Source: Neisseria zoodegmatis (GTDB lineage: Bacteria > Pseudomonadota > Gammaproteobacteria > Burkholderiales > Neisseriaceae). From it: 64,000 nt of DNA. The stretch is taken from contig NZ_LT906434.1 in NCBI RefSeq assembly GCF_900187305.1, forward strand, positions 1,488,001 to 1,552,000. Reading direction: 5' to 3'. Numbering within the stretch: position 1 is the first letter of the stretch; each line of letters begins with the position of its first letter. Shown here one piece after another: positions 9,497-19,283 of the stretch. Made by a program: the position numbers and the translations under genes. A model generated the notes under the pieces. It made no database searches, was not told the origin of the DNA, and saw nothing but the letters and a program-made list of their open reading frames with translations.

Positions 9497-10102
9497 ATGC
9501 GCTTTTTTCTTTTGCCTTTGCTGCTGGCGGTTTCGGCTGTATCCACTGCTGCACCGCGCCATGATAAAGACACTTTGGAGAACAACCGATATCAGGAAAG
9601 CGAGGCTGAAAAAGCCGCGAAAGATTTTAAAGAAGCCGACATCGGCTTACCTGCTTTTCCCGATACGCGCAGCGGCAACTGGTTTGATATTTATGTGGGC
9701 AACACATTCGACAAACAGCCGAAAATCCTGCTCGACAGCCTGACCATCGCTCCGGATACCTCTGTGCGCTATGTATTGAATGTGAAGTCAAAACAAGGGC
9801 ATGATAATTTAAGCGCCGAAGGTTTGTTTTGCGCGGATACTTCGTTTTCCATCAAGGAAAGTAAACGTTCTTCGTTTAAAATTTTCGGCTACGGCGACAC
9901 CGTGAACAAACGCTGGATTACGCCGCGCAACGCCCAATGGAAGCCGGTTGGTGCCATTTTAAATAGTGCCGACCCTGTCCGTGCGCCGCTGTATCGCGCT
10001 TTTTGTGAAGACGGCAGACCGGCCAACGTTGAAGTTTTACGGCAACGGGTGATTGAGCGGGTAGGTAAACACCCTACTACGATGACCAACCGCAACAAAT
10101 AA
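9497..10102 (+). CDS. CNP1-like secreted protein
   Basis: 201 residues from ATG 9497, chosen because GGAG (9487-9490) is 6 bases upstream; the ATG at 9485 would place that site inside the gene. A Sec signal peptide runs to about residue 18 (AVSTAA). The mature protein has LPAFPDTRSGNWFDIYVG, RYVLNVKSKQG, EGLFCAD and NAQWKPV blocks typical of the CNP1 family (named for cryptic neisserial protein 1). Two cysteines may form a periplasmic disulfide. The function of the family is not known. Confidence 0.82.
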   Translation: MRFFLLPLLLAVSAVSTAAPRHDKDTLENNRYQESEAEKAAKDFKEADIGLPAFPDTRSGNWFDIYVGNTFDKQPKILLDSLTIAPDTSVRYVLNVKSKQGHDNLSAEGLFCADTSFSIKESKRSSFKIFGYGDTVNKRWITPRNAQWKPVGAILNSADPVRAPLYRAFCEDGRPANVEVLRQRVIERVGKHPTTMTNRNK

Positions 10103-10109
10103 ATTTCCC

Positions 10110-10253
10110 GAGACCTTTGCAACCCCCCCCATCTGCGGCGCATTTCTGCGTTGTGCGCTGCTCGCTCGTTTGCCTATCTATATGATATGTCTGCACTCGC
10201 TGTGCTGCTACGCCTTGAACTGCATCCACATCTGAGGGCTTTGCAAAGGTCTC
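10110..10253. mobile_element. 144-base MITE-like element with IS5-type terminal repeats
   Basis: Thirteen-base perfect terminal inverted repeats GAGACCTTTGCAA (10110-10122) and TTGCAAAGGTCTC (10241-10253) bound a non-coding interior. These ends resemble those I recall for neisserial IS5-family elements such as IS1106, so the element could be moved by such a transposase in trans. No clear target-site duplication is visible. Confidence 0.65.
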
Positions 10254-10254
10254 T

Positions 10255-10287
10255 GGCCGTCTGAAAACTTTTTCAGACGGCCTTTTT
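10255..10287 (+). terminator. Terminator of paired uptake sequences
   Basis: GGCCGTCTGAAAA, short loop, TTTTCAGACGGCC, then TTTTT. It is two bases beyond the MITE-like element and ends transcription from the CNP1 gene. Confidence 0.7.
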
Positions 10288-10420
10288 CCATACACAAAAA
10301 ACGCTGTTCTACGGCACATATTTTTCGGGGCTTGCGCCGGTTTGGTATCATGCAGAGCCAAAAATTTTGCTTGCACATAAAACTCTCTGAATGCGCAGGC
10401 ATGAAAACGTGATAACAACC

Positions 10421-11191
10421 ATGGATTCCCATATTATTCTGCTTTTGCTGACCGGTTTTTCCGCCGGGCTGATGGATGCCGCAGTCGGCGGGGGCGGCTT
10501 GCTCCAAATTCCCGCATTGTTCAACATTCTGCCTTCTTCTATGGCAGTCAGCCCGATAATGGGCATCAATAAATTCGCATCTTTTTGCGGCACGGTAACC
10601 GCCACAACACAGTTTGTCCGCAAAATCGCCGTGCCGTGGCAAATGCTGTTGCCGGCGGCTCTGCTGGCTTTTCTCGCTTCTTATTCCGGCGCAAATCTGG
10701 TGGCTTATCTGCCCGTCCGCTACCTCAAGCCCGTGATGCTGGTGATTATGGTGCTGATGGTGGTTTATACGTTCAGTAAAAAAGACTTGGGGCAAGTCGT
10801 CCGACAAACTGCACTAACCCGCAAAGAATACGGCTGGGGTTTGTTTTCCGGAGCCCTTATCGGCTTTTACGACGGCTTATTCGGCCCCGGCACAGGCAGC
10901 CTGCTTGCTTTTGTATTCGTGCGCTTTTTTGCTTACGACTTTTTGGCAGCCACGGCTTCTGCGAAAGTGATTAATGTGACGACAAACATTGCCGCCCTAT
11001 CGTTTTTTGTGCCTCACGGGCATATCGTTTGGGCGTGGGCTTTGCCGTTGGCCGCGGCTAATCTTTGCGGTGGATTGGTTGGTTCTTATTTAGCCATGCG
11101 CGGCGGTACGAAGTTTTTACGTTTCGGGTTTATGGCGCTGTTGTGTGTATTGATTGGGAAGTTCGGTTGGGACGTATTTCAAACTTTTTAA
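10421..11191 (+). CDS. TauE/SafE (TSUP) family membrane transporter
   Basis: 256 residues from ATG 10421 (MDSHIILLLL). About eight hydrophobic helices in two halves, each beginning with the family's glycine-rich motif: AGLMDAAVGGGGLLQIP near residue 16 and GFYDGLFGPGTGSLLAF near residue 145. TSUP proteins export or import sulfite, sulfoacetate or other small anions at the inner membrane; the substrate here cannot be told. It appears monocistronic, before ppx. Confidence 0.88.
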   Translation: MDSHIILLLLTGFSAGLMDAAVGGGGLLQIPALFNILPSSMAVSPIMGINKFASFCGTVTATTQFVRKIAVPWQMLLPAALLAFLASYSGANLVAYLPVRYLKPVMLVIMVLMVVYTFSKKDLGQVVRQTALTRKEYGWGLFSGALIGFYDGLFGPGTGSLLAFVFVRFFAYDFLAATASAKVINVTTNIAALSFFVPHGHIVWAWALPLAAANLCGGLVGSYLAMRGGTKFLRFGFMALLCVLIGKFGWDVFQTF

Positions 11192-11233
11192 AGCTTTTTA
11201 TCTCGGCTTCCAACACTTAGCACCCCACTCCGT

Positions 11234-11261
11234 TTAGACCAATCTGCGTGAAAGCTATAAT
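11234..11261 (+). promoter_or_regulatory. Probable promoter of the Ppx/GppA gene
   Basis: TATAAT at 11256-11261 with a weak -35 TTAGAC at 11234-11239 (spacer 16). It lies about 105 bases before the chosen ATG. Confidence 0.4.
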
Positions 11262-11365
11262 TTTAATCAATAAGTTACAAATACTTATTTTAGGCAAGGA
11301 TGACAGCGCCACGAGTGCACGGTAACATTTGCACTTCTCAATATTTTCCCCTTCATCTTCTGAAT

Positions 11366-12862
11366 ATGACCCCCAATGTACTCGCCTCGGTGGACTTAGG
11401 TTCCAACAGCTTCCGCCTGCAAATCTGCGAAATCAACAACGGCCAACTCAAAGTCATTGATTCATTGAAACAAATGGTTCGTTTTGCCGCCGGCTTAGAC
11501 AGCCAGAAAAACCTAGACCAAGCATCTCAAGAGCGTGCTTTGGAATGTTTGGCAAAATTCGGCGAACGCTTGAAAGGTTTCGAACCGGAGCAGGTGCGTG
11601 CCGTAGCAACCAACACTTTCCGTGTGGCCAAAAACATTGAGGAATTTATTCCCAAAGCCGAAGCCGCCTTGGGCTTTCCCATAGAAGTCATTGCCGGACG
11701 CGAAGAAGCGCGTTTGATTTACACCGGCGTGGTACACACTCTTCCGCCCAACGGCGACAAAATGCTGGTTATCGACATCGGCGGCGGTTCGACCGAATTT
11801 GTGATCGGTTCCGATCTGCAACCTATGTTGACCGAAAGTTTGGCTTTGGGCTGTGTTACTTACAGCATGCGTTTTTTCCAAAACAAAATCAGTCAGAAAG
11901 ATTTTCAGGCGGCCATTACCGCTGCCCGCAACGAAATCCAGCGCATCAGCAAATCCATGAAACGTACCGGCTGGGATTTTGCCGTCGGCACGTCGGGTTC
12001 TGCCAAATCCATCCGCGACGTGATTGCGGCCGAAAATCCTCAAGAAGCCGATATTACTTACGCGGGCATGAAAAAGCTGGCCGATAGAATCGTGAGCGCG
12101 GGAAGTGTTAAAAAAGCACGTTTTGAGGCGATGAAGCCCGAGCGCGTTGAAGTATTTGCCGGCGGTTTGGCGGTGATGATGGCGGCTTTTGAAGAACTCG
12201 ACATCGAAAAAATGATCGTAACCGAAGCCGCGCTGCGCGACGGTGTGTTTTACGACTTAATCGGCCGCCAACTCAACGAAGATATGCGCGACCAAACCAC
12301 GGCCGAATTCCAAAAGCGTTACCACGTCAGCAAAAACCAAGCCTTGCGGGTTGCCTCTGCTGCGCAGAAAATCATGGAAAGCATTTGCCATACCCAAAAC
12401 ACTCCCGTGCAAGAGCTTGCCTATTGGAAACAATACATCAACTGGGCGGGTATGCTGCACGAAATCGGCATCGATATCGCCCACACCGGCTATCACAAGC
12501 ATTCGGCCTACATTCTCGAAAATGCCGATATGCCCGGTTTTTCGCGTAAAGAGCAGAATATTTTATCGCTGCTGGTGCTCGGCCACCGCGGCGATGTGCG
12601 CAAGATGATTCCTTTGGTGGAAAGCGAAATGATGTGGTTTGCCATTTTGTCTTTGCGTTTGGGCGCCCTATTCTGCCGCAACCGCCTGCCGCTTGAGTTG
12701 CCCCAACACACTCAACTGCGCAGCAACGACGGCGGCAAAGGCTTTACCCTGCGCATCAACAAACAATGGCTTGACGAGCATCCCCTGATTGCCGGCGCGT
12801 TGGACTACGAAAGCGAGCAATGGGAAAAAGTTGATATGCCGTTTATCGTACAACCCCAATAA
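11366..12862 (+). CDS. ppx: Ppx/GppA family phosphatase (exopolyphosphatase)
   Basis: 498 residues from ATG 11366 (MTPNVLASVDLGSNSFRL); the upstream frame to 11300 lacks conserved sequence. It belongs to the ASKHA superfamily: phosphate-1 motif VDLGSNSFRLQI and phosphate-2 motif VIDIGGGSTEFVIG near residue 140. The C-terminal part holds an HD-type helical domain (HEIGIDIAHTGYHKHSAYI). Ppx releases phosphate from polyphosphate, while GppA hydrolyses pppGpp; these cannot be separated by sequence alone, but most neisserial genomes carry one copy annotated ppx. Confidence 0.92.
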   Translation: MTPNVLASVDLGSNSFRLQICEINNGQLKVIDSLKQMVRFAAGLDSQKNLDQASQERALECLAKFGERLKGFEPEQVRAVATNTFRVAKNIEEFIPKAEAALGFPIEVIAGREEARLIYTGVVHTLPPNGDKMLVIDIGGGSTEFVIGSDLQPMLTESLALGCVTYSMRFFQNKISQKDFQAAITAARNEIQRISKSMKRTGWDFAVGTSGSAKSIRDVIAAENPQEADITYAGMKKLADRIVSAGSVKKARFEAMKPERVEVFAGGLAVMMAAFEELDIEKMIVTEAALRDGVFYDLIGRQLNEDMRDQTTAEFQKRYHVSKNQALRVASAAQKIMESICHTQNTPVQELAYWKQYINWAGMLHEIGIDIAHTGYHKHSAYILENADMPGFSRKEQNILSLLVLGHRGDVRKMIPLVESEMMWFAILSLRLGALFCRNRLPLELPQHTQLRSNDGGKGFTLRINKQWLDEHPLIAGALDYESEQWEKVDMPFIVQPQ

Positions 12863-12872
12863 GCCAAGATAC

Positions 12873-12900
12873 AGGCCGTCTGAATTTTTTCAGACGGCCT
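12873..12900 (+). terminator. Terminator of paired uptake sequences
   Basis: AGGCCGTCTGAA, four T bases, TTCAGACGGCCT, between ppx and pdxH on the same strand. Confidence 0.7.
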
Positions 12901-12946
12901 CATCTAATCTTTAATCCCGTAAACCATATTGTAAGCAGACAAAAAG

Positions 12947-13579
12947 ATGGACTTACACAATATCCGCGAAGATTACAGCAAACAAGAGCTTTCTGAAGCC
13001 GATTGTGATGCCAGCCCGCTGAAACAGTTTGAACGCTGGCTCAACGAAGCCATCCGCGCTGAAGTGAACGAACCAACCGCGATGAATATCGCTACGGTCA
13101 ATTCAGACGACCGCCCCGAAAACAGACAAGTGCTGTTGAAGGAAGTCAATCCGCAAGGCTTTGTATTTTTTACCAATTACCACAGTAGAAAAGGACGGGC
13201 GCTTGAAGCCCACCCTTTCGCCGCCCTCACCTTCTTTTGGCCCGAGTTGGAACGCCAAGTCCGCATTGAAGGGCGGGTGGAAAAATTGGATGCCACCGCA
13301 TCCGACGAATATTTTGAAAGCCGCCCCTACACCAGCCGCATCGGTGCATGGGCGAGCGAACAAAGCCAAGTGATTTCAGGCAAATCGGTGCTGGTAACAC
13401 GCGCAGCAGCGATAGGGTTGAAACATCCGCTGCATGTACCGAGACCGCCGCATTGGGGCGGCTATGTGGTTATTCCCGACCGCGTAGAATTTTGGCAAGG
13501 TCGCCCCAGCCGCCTGCACGACCGCATCCAATACCGCTTGGAAAAAGAAAATTGGTTGAAAGAGCGGTTGTCGCCATAA
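12947..13579 (+). CDS. pdxH: Pyridoxamine 5'-phosphate oxidase
   Basis: 210 residues, the usual length. An FMN enzyme that oxidises PNP or PMP to pyridoxal 5'-phosphate. Motifs: [37 protein letters not shown] at the FMN site; [19 protein letters not shown]; and the C-terminal signature [24 protein letters not shown]. It stands alone between two terminators. Confidence 0.97.
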   Translation: MDLHNIREDYSKQELSEADCDASPLKQFERWLNEAIRAEVNEPTAMNIATVNSDDRPENRQVLLKEVNPQGFVFFTNYHSRKGRALEAHPFAALTFFWPELERQVRIEGRVEKLDATASDEYFESRPYTSRIGAWASEQSQVISGKSVLVTRAAAIGLKHPLHVPRPPHWGGYVVIPDRVEFWQGRPSRLHDRIQYRLEKENWLKERLSP

Positions 13580-13593
13580 TCTGATATGCCTAT

Positions 13594-13640
13594 AAAAAAA
13601 CGCTGCAAATCCGTTGTGATGGGAAATGCAGCGTTTTTTT
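13594..13640. terminator. Intrinsic terminator after pdxH
   Basis: AAAAAAACGCTGCA (13594-13607) pairs with TGCAGCGTTTTTTT (13627-13640), giving T runs in both directions. It lies between pdxH and the convergent HDAC-like gene. Confidence 0.85.
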
Positions 13641-13704
13641 ATTTGGCTTTTTGTTCTTTCAGAAACCCTAGGTAGTTTTTAACGAAAGATCCTGATTCAA
13701 GCGT

Positions 13705-14748
13705 TTAAGCATGCTCAGATTTTAAAAACTTATCGTAAATAACAGCACATTCAGGCTTGCCCAGTCCGGCCAAAACATACAAATGCGCCGCTGATGATTT
13801 TGCCAAACTATCCAAAGTATAGCCGCCTTCCAATACAGAAACAATTTTGCCTTTGCAGCTTGAGGCCGTCTGAATAAGCTTGTGGGTTAGCCACGCATAA
13901 TCGGCCTCATGCAGATTCAGACGGCCTGTTTCATCCGATTTATGACCGTCAAAGCCGGCAGAAAGCAAAACCAGCTCAGGCTGAAAAGCAAGCAGTTTCG
14001 GCAGCCAATGTTTGCGTACGGTTTCCCTAAAGTCGCGACTGCTGCTGTTTGGCGCAAGCGGGATATTGACTGCATAGGGGGAAGGCTTTTCGGTGCTTTC
14101 CTGATTTGGGAAGGGAAACAAATCTTCTTCGTAGCTGTTGAGAAAAAGCACACGGGGGTCGTCTTTAAAGATTTCAGCCGTACCGTCGCCGTGATGAACG
14201 TCAAAATCGACAACGGCAATTCTTTCCAGTCGAAAGCGCGCAATCGCATGCATTACGCCGACAGCGACATTGTTGACCAAGCAAAATCCGCCCGCCTGAT
14301 CACTTTTGGCGTGATGGCCGGGAGGGCGTATCGCACAAAAAGCATGGAAAGCCTCGCCTTTCATCACCATATCAACCGCCGCCGCCACCGCTCCTGCCGC
14401 ATAACGTGCCGCCTCTAAAGCGCCGCTGCCCATCACCGTATCATCGTCGATACGGTAAATTTTCCCCGGTTGCGGCTGTACCGATTCCAAAAAGCGCAGA
14501 TATTTACGCGGGTGAATCAAAGCCAGCTGGCTGTCGGATACTTCGGCCGCTTCGATTTTTTGGAATACGTCCCAAAACCCTTGTTTTTTTATTTCCGCCT
14601 CAATTGCTTTAATCCGTTCGGCAGATTCAGGATGTCCGTTCCCGCATCCGTAATGCAAAAATAAAGGATGGCTTATCCAAGCCGCCCTTGCCTGCCGCCC
14701 GAGCATGCGGCGTAACTGCAAACGCATATAGCGTACTATTTTGTTCAT
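13705..14748 (-). CDS. Histone deacetylase-like amidohydrolase
   Basis: 347 residues from ATG 14748 (MNKIVRYMR); an ATG 18 bases earlier is the alternative. The arginase/deacetylase fold is clear: HPESAERI near residue 39, catalytic His pair in RPPGHHA, zinc ligands in VDFDVHHGDGT, Asp in SAGFDGHKSDETG, and LEGGY near the C-terminus. Bacterial members deacetylate acetylpolyamines, acetoin-related or other N-acyl substrates; the substrate here is unknown. The basic N-terminus (RLQLRRMLGRQARAAW) is longer than usual. The internal uptake sequences at about 13863 and 13916 face each other. Confidence 0.88.
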   Translation of the reverse strand: MNKIVRYMRLQLRRMLGRQARAAWISHPLFLHYGCGNGHPESAERIKAIEAEIKKQGFWDVFQKIEAAEVSDSQLALIHPRKYLRFLESVQPQPGKIYRIDDDTVMGSGALEAARYAAGAVAAAVDMVMKGEAFHAFCAIRPPGHHAKSDQAGGFCLVNNVAVGVMHAIARFRLERIAVVDFDVHHGDGTAEIFKDDPRVLFLNSYEEDLFPFPNQESTEKPSPYAVNIPLAPNSSSRDFRETVRKHWLPKLLAFQPELVLLSAGFDGHKSDETGRLNLHEADYAWLTHKLIQTASSCKGKIVSVLEGGYTLDSLAKSSAAHLYVLAGLGKPECAVIYDKFLKSEHA

Positions 14749-14935
14749 TGTTATTTTTCTCTGCAAATCCTTGATTTGCCGCCGCCATAAGCCGCCATAT
14801 TCAAGTAATTTATGCTAAATATAGTTAATCAACACGGAAATTTCTTGGAAAAATCCGCCCTGCCCTTTAGAATAGCTTATTTCAGACGGCAATCCAAATC
14901 GTTTGCCGCCCCCATCAAAAAAGGAATGGAAAACT

Positions 14936-15229
14936 ATGATCGATTTTGCTTACGCCGCCGATGCCGCACAACCCAACTTTCTTATGTCGATGGCACCGAT
15001 GATTTTGATTATCGTGGTGTTTTACTTTTTAATCATGCGTCCTCAGCAAAAGAAATTTAAAGCCCACCAAGCCATGATTGCCGAATTGAAAGTAGGCGAC
15101 AAAGTGTTGCTGGCTTCCGGTTTCAAAGGCACCGTAAAAAAAGTGAGCGAACAATTTTTCACTGTTGAAATTGCCCGCGGCGTAGAAGTTGAAGTAGAAC
15201 GCAACGCCGTTGCCAGCAAAGTAGCATAA
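14936..15229 (+). CDS. yajC: Preprotein translocase subunit YajC
   Basis: 97 residues from ATG 14936, preceded by AAGGA. One N-terminal membrane helix (PMILIIVVFYFLIM), then the family signature RPQQKKFKAHQAMIAELKVGDKVLLASG. It associates with SecDF at the inner membrane. First gene of yajC-secD-secF; the tgt gene often found upstream in other proteobacteria is absent here, with the divergent HDAC-like gene in its place. Confidence 0.95.
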   Translation: MIDFAYAADAAQPNFLMSMAPMILIIVVFYFLIMRPQQKKFKAHQAMIAELKVGDKVLLASGFKGTVKKVSEQFFTVEIARGVEVEVERNAVASKVA

Positions 15230-15296
15230 CTTATCCAGCTCCAAGAGCCGCCGCATCCTGCTGCGGCTGTTTGTATTTTAAAATAAAGGTTTAACC

Positions 15297-17147
15297 ATGA
15301 ACCGCTATCCGCTTTGGAAATACCTGCTGATTGCTTTCACCATTATTTTGGGCATTGTTTATACCTTGCCCAATCTGTTTGGCGAAACGCCCGCAGTACA
15401 AATCTCAACCAACCGCCAGTCGATCGTGATCAACGAACAAACCGAAGCGCGCGTCGCATCTGCGCTTCAGACGGCCAATATTCCGACTGACGGAATGTTT
15501 ATTGCGGGAAACTCACTGAAAGTACGTTTTAAAGACACCGAAACCCAGCTCAAAGCGCGTGACGTGATTGAGAAAACATTGGGCGACGGCTACATCACCG
15601 CGCTCAATCTGTTGGCCGACAGCCCCGAATGGATGTCTAAAATCAATGCCAATCCTATGTTTTTGGGCTTAGACTTGCGCGGCGGCGTGCATTTCACCAT
15701 GCAGGTGGATATGAAAGCCGCCATGCAGAAAACGTTTGACCGCTATGCCGGCGATATCCGCCGCGAATTGCGTCGTCAAAAAATCCGCACGGGCACCATC
15801 CGCCAAACAGAAAACAGCCTGACCGTTCCTTTCCAAGATGCCGCCGATCTGCAAAAAGCATTGCCTCAGCTGAAAAGCTTTTTCCCTGAAGCTACGCTGA
15901 CTCCTCAAGGCAACGAATTGGTGTTGAGTCTTTCTGAAGAAGCCATCAATAAAGTCCGCACCGACGCTTTGAAGCAAAACATCTCTACTTTGCACAATCG
16001 TGTGAATGAATTGGGCGTGGCCGAACCGGTGATTCAGCAAGCAGGTGCGGAGCGCATTGTCGTGCAACTGCCCGGCGTTCAGGATACCGCCAAAGCCAAA
16101 GACATTATCGGCCGAACCGCCACTTTAGAAGTGCGCATGGTATCCGATGATCCTGCCCAAGTTCAGGCGGCCCTATCCGGCAACGTGCCTGCCGGCTACG
16201 ACTTGCTCTATACCGCAGGCGAGCATCCCCAACCTACTCTTGTTAACAAACAGGTTGAGCTTACCGGCGATAACATCAACGATGCGCAACCCGGTTTTGA
16301 CGACAAAGGCGCTCCTGCCGTTAACATCAATCTGGACAGCGCAGGTGGCAGCATTTTTGCCGACTTAACTGCCCAAAACGTGAATAAACGCATGGCAATG
16401 GTGTTGATCGACCAAGGCAAAGCCGAAGTGGTTACCGCTCCGGTTATCCGTTCTGCCATTACCGGCGGCCGCGTACAAATTTCTGGCAGCATGTCCACCG
16501 CAGAAGCCAACGATACTTCCCTGCTTTTGCGCGCAGGCTCGCTGGCTGCGCCTATGGAAATCGTGGAAGAACGCACCATCGGCCCTTCTTTAGGTAAAGA
16601 GAATATCGAAAAAGGCTTTAACTCCACATTATGGGGTTTTGCCGCCGTAGCCTTGTTTATGATCGTTTATTACCGCTTGTTCGGCTTCTTCTCCGTAATT
16701 GCTCTTTCAACCAATATCCTGTTTTTAATTGCTATTTTGTCAGCTCTGCAAGCCACATTGACCTTGCCGGGTATTGCCGCTTTGGCTTTGACTTTGGGTA
16801 TGGCAATCGACTCCAACGTATTGATTAACGAGCGTATCCGCGAAGAACTCCGCGCAGGCGTGCCGCCGCAACAAGCCATTAACCTCGGTTATCAGCACGC
16901 TTGGGCAACGATTGTCGATTCCAACATCACATCGTTGATTGCCGGTATCGCCTTGCTGATTTTCGGTTCCGGCCCGGTTCGCGGTTTTGCCGTAGTACAT
17001 TGTTTGGGCATTCTTACCTCTATGTACTCTTCGGTTGTCGTGTCCCGTTCATTGGTTAACCTTTGGTACGGCGGCCGCCGCAAACTGCAACATATTTCCA
17101 TCGGCTCGGTGTGGAAACCCAATACCGAAACAGCCGGTAAGGAGTAA
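15297..17147 (+). CDS. secD: Protein translocase subunit SecD
   Basis: 616 residues. Inner-membrane RND-type protein that uses the proton gradient to assist late steps of Sec export. One N-terminal helix (KYLLIAFTIILGIVYTLP), FLGLDLRGGVHF at the start of the periplasmic part, a large periplasmic region, and five C-terminal helices containing LALTLGMAIDSNVLINERIREEL, the conserved TM4 region. AAAGG precedes the ATG. Only 5 bases separate it from secF. An uptake sequence lies in frame at about 15466. Confidence 0.97.
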   Translation: MNRYPLWKYLLIAFTIILGIVYTLPNLFGETPAVQISTNRQSIVINEQTEARVASALQTANIPTDGMFIAGNSLKVRFKDTETQLKARDVIEKTLGDGYITALNLLADSPEWMSKINANPMFLGLDLRGGVHFTMQVDMKAAMQKTFDRYAGDIRRELRRQKIRTGTIRQTENSLTVPFQDAADLQKALPQLKSFFPEATLTPQGNELVLSLSEEAINKVRTDALKQNISTLHNRVNELGVAEPVIQQAGAERIVVQLPGVQDTAKAKDIIGRTATLEVRMVSDDPAQVQAALSGNVPAGYDLLYTAGEHPQPTLVNKQVELTGDNINDAQPGFDDKGAPAVNINLDSAGGSIFADLTAQNVNKRMAMVLIDQGKAEVVTAPVIRSAITGGRVQISGSMSTAEANDTSLLLRAGSLAAPMEIVEERTIGPSLGKENIEKGFNSTLWGFAAVALFMIVYYRLFGFFSVIALSTNILFLIAILSALQATLTLPGIAALALTLGMAIDSNVLINERIREELRAGVPPQQAINLGYQHAWATIVDSNITSLIAGIALLIFGSGPVRGFAVVHCLGILTSMYSSVVVSRSLVNLWYGGRRKLQHISIGSVWKPNTETAGKE

Positions 17148-17152
17148 ACAAT

Positions 17153-18091
17153 ATGGAATTATTTAAAATCAAACGCGATATTCCGTTTATGAGCTACGGC
17201 AAGCTGACCACGTTTATTTCGTTGGTTACCTTTATTGCCGCCGTGTTTTTCCTTGTTACCAAAGGTCTGAATTTTTCGGTTGAATTTACCGGCGGTACCG
17301 TTATGGAAGTGCAATACCAGCAAGGAGCGGATGTCAACAAAGTCCGCCAACGCCTTGATACCTTGAAGCTTGGCGACGTGCAGGTGCAGGCACTGGGCAC
17401 GAATAAGCACATCATGATCCGCTTGCCAAACAAGGAAGGTGTGCCGTCTGCACAACTATCCAACAATGTGATGGACTTATTGAAGCAAGACACTTCCGAT
17501 ACGATTACGTTGCGTCAGGTTGAGTTTATCGGCCCGCAGGTAGGCGAAGAGCTGGTAAATAACGGTCTGTTGGCATTAAGTATGGTTGTTATCGGCATCA
17601 TTATTTATCTGTCGGTACGGTTTGAATGGCGTTTCGCTGTTGCCGCCATTATTGCCAACATGCACGACGTTATTATCATTCTCGGATTTTTTGCCTTCTT
17701 CCAATGGGAGTTTTCCCTCACCGTATTGGCCGGTATCTTGGCCGTGTTGGGGTACTCCGTGAATGAATCGGTGGTGGTGTTCGACCGAATCCGCGAAAAC
17801 TTCCGCAAACCGCATATGCGCAATAAAACCGTGCCGCAAATCATTGATAACGCCATTACCGCAACCATGAGCCGTACCGCAATCACCCACGGCTCTACCG
17901 AAGCTATGGTTCTTTCTATGCTGATTTTCGGCGGTGCTGCCTTACACGGTTTCTCACTTGCCCTAACCATCGGTATTCTGTTCGGCATCTACTCTTCGGT
18001 ATTAGTTGCCAGCCCCCTGTTGCTGATGTTCGGTCTTAACCGCGACAACTTAGCCAAACAGCAAAAGCAGAAAGAAGAAGTTGTGGTTTGA
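17153..18091 (+). CDS. secF: Protein translocase subunit SecF
   Basis: 312 residues. Partner of SecD in the SecDF-YajC complex. FSVEFTGGTVMEVQ matches the SecF N-terminal signature; helices follow with VLGYSVNESVVVFDRIRENFR, the equivalent of the SecD TM4 region. AAGGAG lies just before the ATG. The basic/acidic C-tail (KQQKQKEEVVV) is cytoplasmic. Confidence 0.97.
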   Translation: MELFKIKRDIPFMSYGKLTTFISLVTFIAAVFFLVTKGLNFSVEFTGGTVMEVQYQQGADVNKVRQRLDTLKLGDVQVQALGTNKHIMIRLPNKEGVPSAQLSNNVMDLLKQDTSDTITLRQVEFIGPQVGEELVNNGLLALSMVVIGIIIYLSVRFEWRFAVAAIIANMHDVIIILGFFAFFQWEFSLTVLAGILAVLGYSVNESVVVFDRIRENFRKPHMRNKTVPQIIDNAITATMSRTAITHGSTEAMVLSMLIFGGAALHGFSLALTIGILFGIYSSVLVASPLLLMFGLNRDNLAKQQKQKEEVVV

Positions 18092-18112
18092 TGAAGTATT
18101 GATGTAAGAATG

Positions 18113-18146
18113 ATGAGGCCGTCTGAAATTTTTCAGACGGCCTCAT
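18113..18146 (+). terminator. Terminator of the yajC-secD-secF operon
   Basis: A 16-base perfect inverted repeat with a 2-base loop, built from paired uptake sequences, 21 bases past the secF stop. Confidence 0.8.
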
Positions 18147-18440
18147 ATTTGAAGTGAAATTGTTAACCGCTAAAAAGTCGGTTTATTAATGTGTAATGAC
18201 TTTTTTGCTAAGCAAAATTGCGATGGCTTATGCATTCTCTAAGATGCTTGCATAGGTAATCTAACATTGCTTTTATCATCTATCGCAATATACTTAGACT
18301 TCAAGGTGAATAAAATAACTCCATTAGCTTGGTTATAAAAAACACTTGGCTAAAATGCCAAGTGTTTTATTCTCATTTATTTCGCTTAGAGTGAAAGTCA
18401 GAAAATTGTTTAATTGTTTTTTATTCTTTTCTCAGTAAGC
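18147..18440. other. AT-rich region between secF and htpX
   Basis: No gene is visible. It contains the hairpin at 18339-18368 that ends htpX and about 190 AT-rich bases with no recognisable signal. Confidence 0.5.
18339..18368 (-). terminator. htpX terminator
   Basis: AAAACACTTGGC, 6-base loop, GCCAAGTGTTTT; on the minus strand it is followed by further T bases. It lies about 70 bases past the htpX stop. Confidence 0.75.
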
Positions 18441-19283
18441 TTACAGCTGCTTCAAACGTGCAATGCGGTTATCCAATGTTGGGTGTGTACTCAACAATGA
18501 ATCACGCGCTTCGCTGGCGATGCCCATGGCAGTCATTTCTTTCGGCAAATCGCTCGCATTGCCTTTCAAACGCTGCAAGGCGGCGATCATTTTCGGGGCG
18601 CCGACCAAACGCGCTGCACCTGCGTCTGCACGGTATTCGCGCTGACGGCTGAACCACATCACGATAAAGCTGGCCAAAAAGCCGAATACGACTTGCAATA
18701 CCATGCTGACCAAGAAGTAAGTGCCTTGAGACGTTTCGCCGTTGTCGTTACGCGCTACGATGCCGGAAACGACACGCGCTAAAAATACGACGAAAGTATT
18801 CACTACGCCTTGAATCAAAGTCAGCGTTACCATGTCGCCATTGCCGACGTGCGCCATTTCGTGCGCCAATACCGCTTCCACTTCATCGCGGGTCATGTTG
18901 TCGAGCAGGCCGGTGCTGACGGCCACCAAAGAGTTGTTTTTGCTGGGGCCGGTAGCAAAGGCATTCGGCTCGGGAGAGTGGTAAATCGCCACTTCGGGTG
19001 TTTTCAAATTCCATTGCGCGGCTTGGTTTTGCACGGTTTGCAGCAGCCATGCTTCTGTTTCGTTGTGCGGCTGGGTAATGACCTCGGCACCTACGGAACG
19101 CTTGGCCATGGTTTTGGACATCAGCAGCGAAATGATGGAGCCTGTAAAGCCGATGACTGCCGAATAAATCAGCAAGCTGACCATATCGTTGGGGTTACTG
19201 CTTACCCCCAATATGCTCAAAATGATGCTGATGACAACCAACACGGCAATATTGGTCAGTAAGAATAAGAAGATACGTTTCAC
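18441..19283 (-). CDS. htpX: Membrane zinc metalloprotease HtpX
   Basis: 280 residues. Heat-shock M48 protease that degrades misfolded inner-membrane proteins. Two N-terminal helices (residues 4-25 and 36-56), zinc motif HEMAH at 141-145, two further helices, and the third zinc ligand Glu in [18 protein letters not shown] before the catalytic region is the usual M48 motif. AGGAAA precedes the ATG. Confidence 0.95.
   Translation of the reverse strand: MKRIFLFLLTNIAVLVVISIILSILGVSSNPNDMVSLLIYSAVIGFTGSIISLLMSKTMAKRSVGAEVITQPHNETEAWLLQTVQNQAAQWNLKTPEVAIYHSPEPNAFATGPSKNNSLVAVSTGLLDNMTRDEVEAVLAHEMAHVGNGDMVTLTLIQGVVNTFVVFLARVVSGIVARNDNGETSQGTYFLVSMVLQVVFGFLASFIVMWFSRQREYRADAGAARLVGAPKMIAALQRLKGNASDLPKEMTAMGIASEARDSLLSTHPTLDNRIARLKQL

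Noticed and set aside
10110..10253. Correia repeat-enclosed element
   Set aside because: The ends read GAGACCTTTGCAA, not the TATAGTGG-type ends of Correia elements; none of those were found in the window.
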